Origin: Segatella copri
GTDB lineage: Bacteria > Bacteroidota > Bacteroidia > Bacteroidales > Bacteroidaceae
Assembly (NCBI RefSeq): GCF_002224675.1
Contig: NZ_NMPZ01000003.1
Coordinates: 121,755-185,754, forward strand
Direction: 5' to 3'
DNA length: 64,000 nucleotides
In this document: positions 60,990-64,000 of the stretch, in pieces
Layout of the letters: each line of letters starts with the position of its first letter
Numbering within the stretch: position 1 is the stretch's first letter
The notes under the pieces: model-generated
The model's input: the letters and a program-made list of their open reading frames with translations, nothing else
Databases searched by the model: none
What the model was told of the DNA's origin: nothing
Program-made: the position numbers and the translations under genes

Positions 60990-61616
60990 ATGAAAAGATT
61001 ATTTTTATGCTCATCATTTGCTGATGTTGCTAATCTATTTGTCGATTGTGCCAAAGAAGATTTGCAAGGGAAAATTATAGCTTTTATACCAACTGCAAGC
61101 CTTACAGAACCAATACGATTCTATGTAAAAAAGGGGAAAAAGGCTTTAGAAGAAGCAGGAATGATTGTTGAAGAAGTCGAGATTACCCAACTGCCCAAAG
61201 AGGAAATATCTTCTATATTACATAAATGCGATTATATCTACATAACAGGTGGAAATACATTTTTCCTTTTGCAAGAGTTAAAAAGAAAAGGTGTTGATAA
61301 AATTATATCTAAACAAGTGAAATTGGGTAAACTGTATATTGGGGAATCTGCCGGAGCAATAATAGCCTCTCCCGATGCAGAATATATGAGAAGTGTGAAT
61401 TTTGATCCAATAGAAAAGGCTCCTGAATTGAAAGACTGCACTTCTTTAGATTTGGTCGATTTTTATACGATTCCCCATTATGGAAATTTTCCATTCAAGA
61501 AAAAAGGTGAAAAGATAGTTCAACTATATAATGAGAAGTTGCAGCTTATTCCTATAAGTAATAAACAAGCTGTTATTATTGAAGATTCAAATATTCAAAT
61601 TAAAGATGCAAAATGA
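60990..61616 (+). CDS. Peptidase E-like (S51) protein
   Basis: The 208-residue protein of the class I glutamine amidotransferase-like fold has the S51 nucleophile elbow 'YIGESAGAII', the 'YITGGNTFFLLQEL' motif and 'FYTIPHYGNF', as in aspartyl dipeptidase PepE and relatives. Whether it cuts Asp-X peptides is open. The DNA is much more AT-rich than flanking housekeeping genes, which indicates recent acquisition. The next gene fragment starts within its stop (ATGA at 61613-61616). A -7 element TATCTTTG lies at 60949-60956. Confidence 0.85.
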   Translation: MKRLFLCSSFADVANLFVDCAKEDLQGKIIAFIPTASLTEPIRFYVKKGKKALEEAGMIVEEVEITQLPKEEISSILHKCDYIYITGGNTFFLLQELKRKGVDKIISKQVKLGKLYIGESAGAIIASPDAEYMRSVNFDPIEKAPELKDCTSLDLVDFYTIPHYGNFPFKKKGEKIVQLYNEKLQLIPISNKQAVIIEDSNIQIKDAK

Positions 61617-61708
61617 ATAGAATAGACCGTATTTCTGCTATATTGATTCAGTTACAATCGCACTCGTTAGTGAAAGCACAGCAAATTTCAGAACGTTTTG
61701 TAGCATAG
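61613..61708 (+). pseudogene. Truncated WYL-domain regulator (N-terminal HTH fragment)
   Basis: An ATG at 61613 overlaps the peptidase stop and encodes 31 residues with the typical start of YafY/WYL-type regulators ('MNRIDRISAILIQLQS', 'VKAQQISERF') before a stop at 61706. Intact family members have about 300 residues. The following 61709-61860 keeps no recognisable WYL sequence. Together with the peptidase gene it points to a decaying imported unit. Confidence 0.6.
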
Positions 61709-61886
61709 ACGAGATGCCAAGAAAGCATATCAAAGCAGAATGCAGCAACAAGAACGGTTGGCAATTCGTTACCTCAAAATCGGACAATCCTCCCAATGTC
61801 CTTATTATAAAGGGATAAAGATTATATTCCAAAATTACACTAAATAAACAGGGTAACAAATATTATGTGAGAAATGATGTAAAAAG

Positions 61887-61918
61887 TTTGGCGGTTTGAA
61901 CAATTTTCGGTAATTTTG
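61887..61918 (+). promoter_or_regulatory. Promoter of the lipoprotein gene
   Basis: TTTG (61887-61890), 20-bp spacer, TAATTTTG (61911-61918). It argues for the start at 61954 rather than the GTG at 61924. Confidence 0.8.
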
Positions 61919-61953
61919 CAGCTGTGATTAATAACAATTTAAATGGCAAGGTT

Positions 61954-62670
61954 ATGAAGAATATAAAAAAGTTTGTTTTGTTGGCATTGAGTTTGTGCAT
62001 TACTCTGTTTGCTACAAGTTGCAGTGAAGATGAAACGTCACAGGCTTCTATTAACTCACTGAATATGCTCGATGAGAATCATGGCAAGACCCTGTTAGGT
62101 GAAACGGGAGTTTATATAAACGGCTCGATGAATTTCCGGTCTGACAGTTGGCAAGTAATTGATTTGGGAATTTCTTCAAGTTTTCCGAGTAAGACGATGC
62201 CAAATTTGGATAACTTGTCAAGCGAAATAAGCGTATTGCCAAATCACCGGTATGCATGTTGTAATACCGAAAATGTTTTGACTTTTCCTTCTCATAAGAA
62301 TGCATATGAGATAGGATGCAAATATTATCAGTTTGTGGTATCTTCTTTCTTGGAGAAAGAAACTGGCAAGGTTGGGGCTGTCGTAGAATATACGTCGTCT
62401 TTGTCTGATGAAAAAGAATTGCCTCAAAAAGATACTAACATAGGTAACTTGTTTGGGCTAGACGAACAATTGTCGTTTGATGCTCTTGGAGCAGAAGAAT
62501 ATTGTTTTTTCGAAAAGAGTGAAGACTTTGCAATAAGTCTGTCTAATGGACATTTGAAAGTGGCTTTGCGTAAGTCTCCAAATGAACTCTATGGGCCTTA
62601 TGGCACATATTCGATATATCTACGCAAAGGCAATGTGTATACTAAAGTGACATTTGATGTCAATCTTTAG
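61954..62670 (+). CDS. Lipoprotein of unknown function, Bacteroidales type
   Basis: The 238 residues have a lipoprotein signal peptide ('FVLLALSLCITLFATSC', lipobox Cys) followed by 'SEDE', a negative stretch that in Bacteroidetes often marks export to the cell surface. The rest is a beta-rich domain with no named family that I can assign with certainty; it resembles the DUF5036 type. Its codon use is AT-rich. It has its own promoter and no clear operon partner. Confidence 0.7.
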   Translation: MKNIKKFVLLALSLCITLFATSCSEDETSQASINSLNMLDENHGKTLLGETGVYINGSMNFRSDSWQVIDLGISSSFPSKTMPNLDNLSSEISVLPNHRYACCNTENVLTFPSHKNAYEIGCKYYQFVVSSFLEKETGKVGAVVEYTSSLSDEKELPQKDTNIGNLFGLDEQLSFDALGAEEYCFFEKSEDFAISLSNGHLKVALRKSPNELYGPYGTYSIYLRKGNVYTKVTFDVNL

Positions 62671-63014
62671 CTTATGTTTAACAACGGATTTCCCATGGTG
62701 CTCATTTTGAAGATTGGCTAAAAGTATTGCTGTATCCAGTGGTGGGTTAGTATATTCCATACGCATATAAACAAAAAGTTCCGCCCTGGTACGCTGTTCT
62801 ATGGGAAGCGTGGCGGATTCTAGTGCTGCAAAGATACGCTTTTAATTTGTAATCTCCAAATGTTTTCAGAGAAATCTGCTTGTAAGATAGGGAATTTAAC
62901 GCAAAAAGTTCTAAATTCAACAATTTCCCCTATATCATCTTTAATATAAAACTCTGACGCAGCCAAAGCGCAAGACTCTTTTACCTGATGCTGCCTACAT
63001 CATTTTTTATATAT
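62671..63014. other. Gene-free stretch between lipoprotein and mobilization genes
   Basis: No convincing ORF on either strand. A hairpin-forming segment (TCCGCC...ACGCT with AGCGTGGCGGA, about 62782-62818) lies beside a TATCTTTG -7 element on the minus strand (62829-62836). The mobile element boundary is probably somewhere here, but no attachment site was recognised. Confidence 0.5.
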
Positions 63015-63055
63015 AAATGAGAGGGGAATGTATTAAGTTTATTTCCCTCTCATTT
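63015..63055 (-). terminator. Terminator after the mobilization-region gene
   Basis: AAATGAGAGGG (63015-63025) pairs perfectly with CCCTCTCATTT (63045-63055); T-rich sequence follows in minus-strand reading. It lies 24 bp past the stop. Confidence 0.75.
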
Positions 63056-63078
63056 AGTTTAGTTAGTTTCCAGAAACT

Positions 63079-63834
63079 TTATTTTGAGCTTTTCATAGCA
63101 CGTTTTATGCGATTTGATTCTTGCAAAAGCTTATTGGCTATACTATCTTTATAAGTAGCCATTTCAACCATTTCATGATGATGGCGAATAGAATCCTCGT
63201 AGGCAGCAACACAATTTCTTACATCATCTATAACTTTCTCATCTCGGCAAACAGAAAAATGCTTTTCGATGTATCGAACATTTGGGTCGTCAGATGGAAG
63301 AACCATCTTCAAAGCCCGATACTTCAAATCTGCCTCCTCCCAATCTTGATGCTCTCGCCATTGGGTGAGATTGCCCCAAATGGAGATGACAAGAGATAGA
63401 GCCAAGCCTCCAATGAAAAGAAGAACATACTTTGAAGTTGGCTCGAAGCGATGAGTCACTACTTTCTTCAGAGGTGTGTTATCCATTGCGTGAAGTTTGT
63501 CCTGCACAATTTTTGATGTGGCATTCAGCTCTTGTTTCACCTGATTAACAGTATCAAACAAGAGTTTACTTCGCTGTTCGCCGTTGCTTGCTTCTTTCTT
63601 GGTAAGGTCGGTAAAGATGCAAATTGCCTCTCTTAATCTTGCCAATTTGTCAATAGCTTCCCCTTCTTTTACAGCCATAGCAAGAATAGCTTTTTCAAGT
63701 TTGCTTGTATCAACACTTACAGAGACTGGAGTGCTTTCCGCCTCTGTATTCTTTGGTGAGGCAGAAAGTTCATCGACTTTCTGCTCCAATCTCTCAACTG
63801 TGCCGTAGATGGCTTCCAATAGTTCTTCTTTCAT
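63079..63834 (-). CDS. Membrane-anchored coiled-coil protein of a mobilizable element
   Basis: The 251-residue protein has an N-terminal coiled coil (about 1-120, 'EELLEAIYGTVERLEQKVDEL'), one transmembrane segment (about 138-156, 'YVLLFIGGLALSLVISIWG') and a charged helical C-terminus. There is no signal peptide. It lies directly after a relaxase-like gene in the same direction, the usual spot for accessory mobilization proteins in Bacteroidales elements. Function is inferred from context only. The start at 63834 is the first ATG after the relaxase stop giving the helical N-terminus. Confidence 0.65.
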   Translation of the reverse strand: MKEELLEAIYGTVERLEQKVDELSASPKNTEAESTPVSVSVDTSKLEKAILAMAVKEGEAIDKLARLREAICIFTDLTKKEASNGEQRSKLLFDTVNQVKQELNATSKIVQDKLHAMDNTPLKKVVTHRFEPTSKYVLLFIGGLALSLVISIWGNLTQWREHQDWEEADLKYRALKMVLPSDDPNVRYIEKHFSVCRDEKVIDDVRNCVAAYEDSIRHHHEMVEMATYKDSIANKLLQESNRIKRAMKSSK

Positions 63835-63869
63835 CTTTCTTTTGTTGTTTGAATGGTTTGTAACTTGCA

Positions 63870-64000
63870 TCAAAGGCTAAAGCCTCTTCTGCGTTTCTTC
63901 TTTTTCTTCTTGGATGATTCATCCTCTGGGAATTGCTCAAAGGTCTGAGCATTGGCTGGAGCAAAAAGTCCAATGGAAGAAATACCATTCCATGGGTTCA
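63870..64000 (-). CDS. C-terminal end of a relaxase/mobilization protein (cut by window)
   Basis: Only the last 42 residues are in the window: 'NPWNGISSIGLF', an acidic 'EDESS', and the Lys/Arg-rich tail 'KKKKKKRRRGFSL' before the stop. Such a basic tail is typical of MobA/MobB relaxases of Bacteroidales mobilizable elements. The assignment is by tail pattern and context, so it is moderate. Confidence 0.5.
   Translation of the reverse strand, partial: NPWNGISSIGLFAPANAQTFEQFPEDESSKKKKKKRRRGFSL

Larger units (their letters stand above)
63000..64000. mobile_element. Edge of a second mobilizable element
   Basis: The relaxase-like tail and its accessory gene mark mobilization functions continuing right of the window. 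The left boundary is uncertain and could be anywhere between 60.1 and 63.0 kb, because remnants and AT-rich genes fill that part. Confidence 0.5.

Noticed and set aside
62671..62830. Minus-strand open frame beside the lipoprotein gene
   Set aside because: It is short, partly antisense to the lipoprotein gene and without a start or recognisable family.

Overview
The window looks like a chromosomal segment from a gut Bacteroidales, most like Prevotella/Segatella. The evidence is protein family content (long-form IspG, DUF2851, WbqC, THUMP-like methyltransferase, fumarate reductase FrdCAB, CTn-type tyrosine recombinases without the first catalytic Arg) and many promoters matching the Bacteroidetes consensus TTTG-N17-23-TAnnTTTG, usually without a Shine-Dalgarno. 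No rRNA, tRNA, IS element or CRISPR array was recognised by eye.

Layout. (1) 1-4.5 kb is the end of an integrated mobile element: two helix-turn-helix proteins, a small membrane protein, a RhuM-like protein and two tandem tyrosine recombinases, closed by an inverted-repeat (att/Int-binding-like) region. (2) 4.7-17.9 kb is mostly minus-strand housekeeping: ispG, purE, a PAP2-like protein, rpoN, a conserved hypothetical, a cysteine-peptidase-like lipoprotein whose nucleophile is Ser, ychF-lgt, desulfoferrodoxin and rubredoxin, plus a plus-strand GH29 fucosidase and cutC. Between 10.3 and 10.8 kb lies an orphan transcription unit (promoter, tandem AT-rich repeats, hairpins, terminator) with no ORF. 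(3) 18.1-27.2 kb holds a large transglutaminase-like secreted protein facing a four-gene minus-strand operon for exported proteins: an LPP20-like protein, a beta-propeller/OmpA-like protein, a TPR-caspase and a DUF4384 protein. (4) 27.4-38.0 kb carries polA, a polyprenyl synthase, deoC, a MazG-like gene, dtd, uvrC, apt and mnmG, with two near-perfect ParB (parS) sites around apt. (5) 38.2-60.1 kb is mostly plus strand: frdCAB, a methyltransferase, an acetyltransferase, parE, an S41 protease, ruvB-coaD-ybeY and dapB-lepB-(lepB-like)-wbqC, interrupted by minus-strand BASS transporter, dusB, dprA, DUF2851 and thioesterase genes. (6) 60.1-64 kb is a variable, partly AT-rich stretch with gene remnants, a peptidase-E-like gene, a lipoprotein and, at the edge, genes of a second mobilizable element.

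The change from mainly minus-strand to mainly plus-strand genes near 38 kb, together with parS sites beside mnmG, suggests an origin-proximal location; no oriC is visible. The most interesting items are the orphan RNA-like unit at 10.3-10.8 kb, the exported caspase operon, the parS pair (one inside a terminator-like stem), two proteins that have lost catalytic residues (cysteine-peptidase-like and signal-peptidase-like), and several families of short dispersed intergenic repeats.
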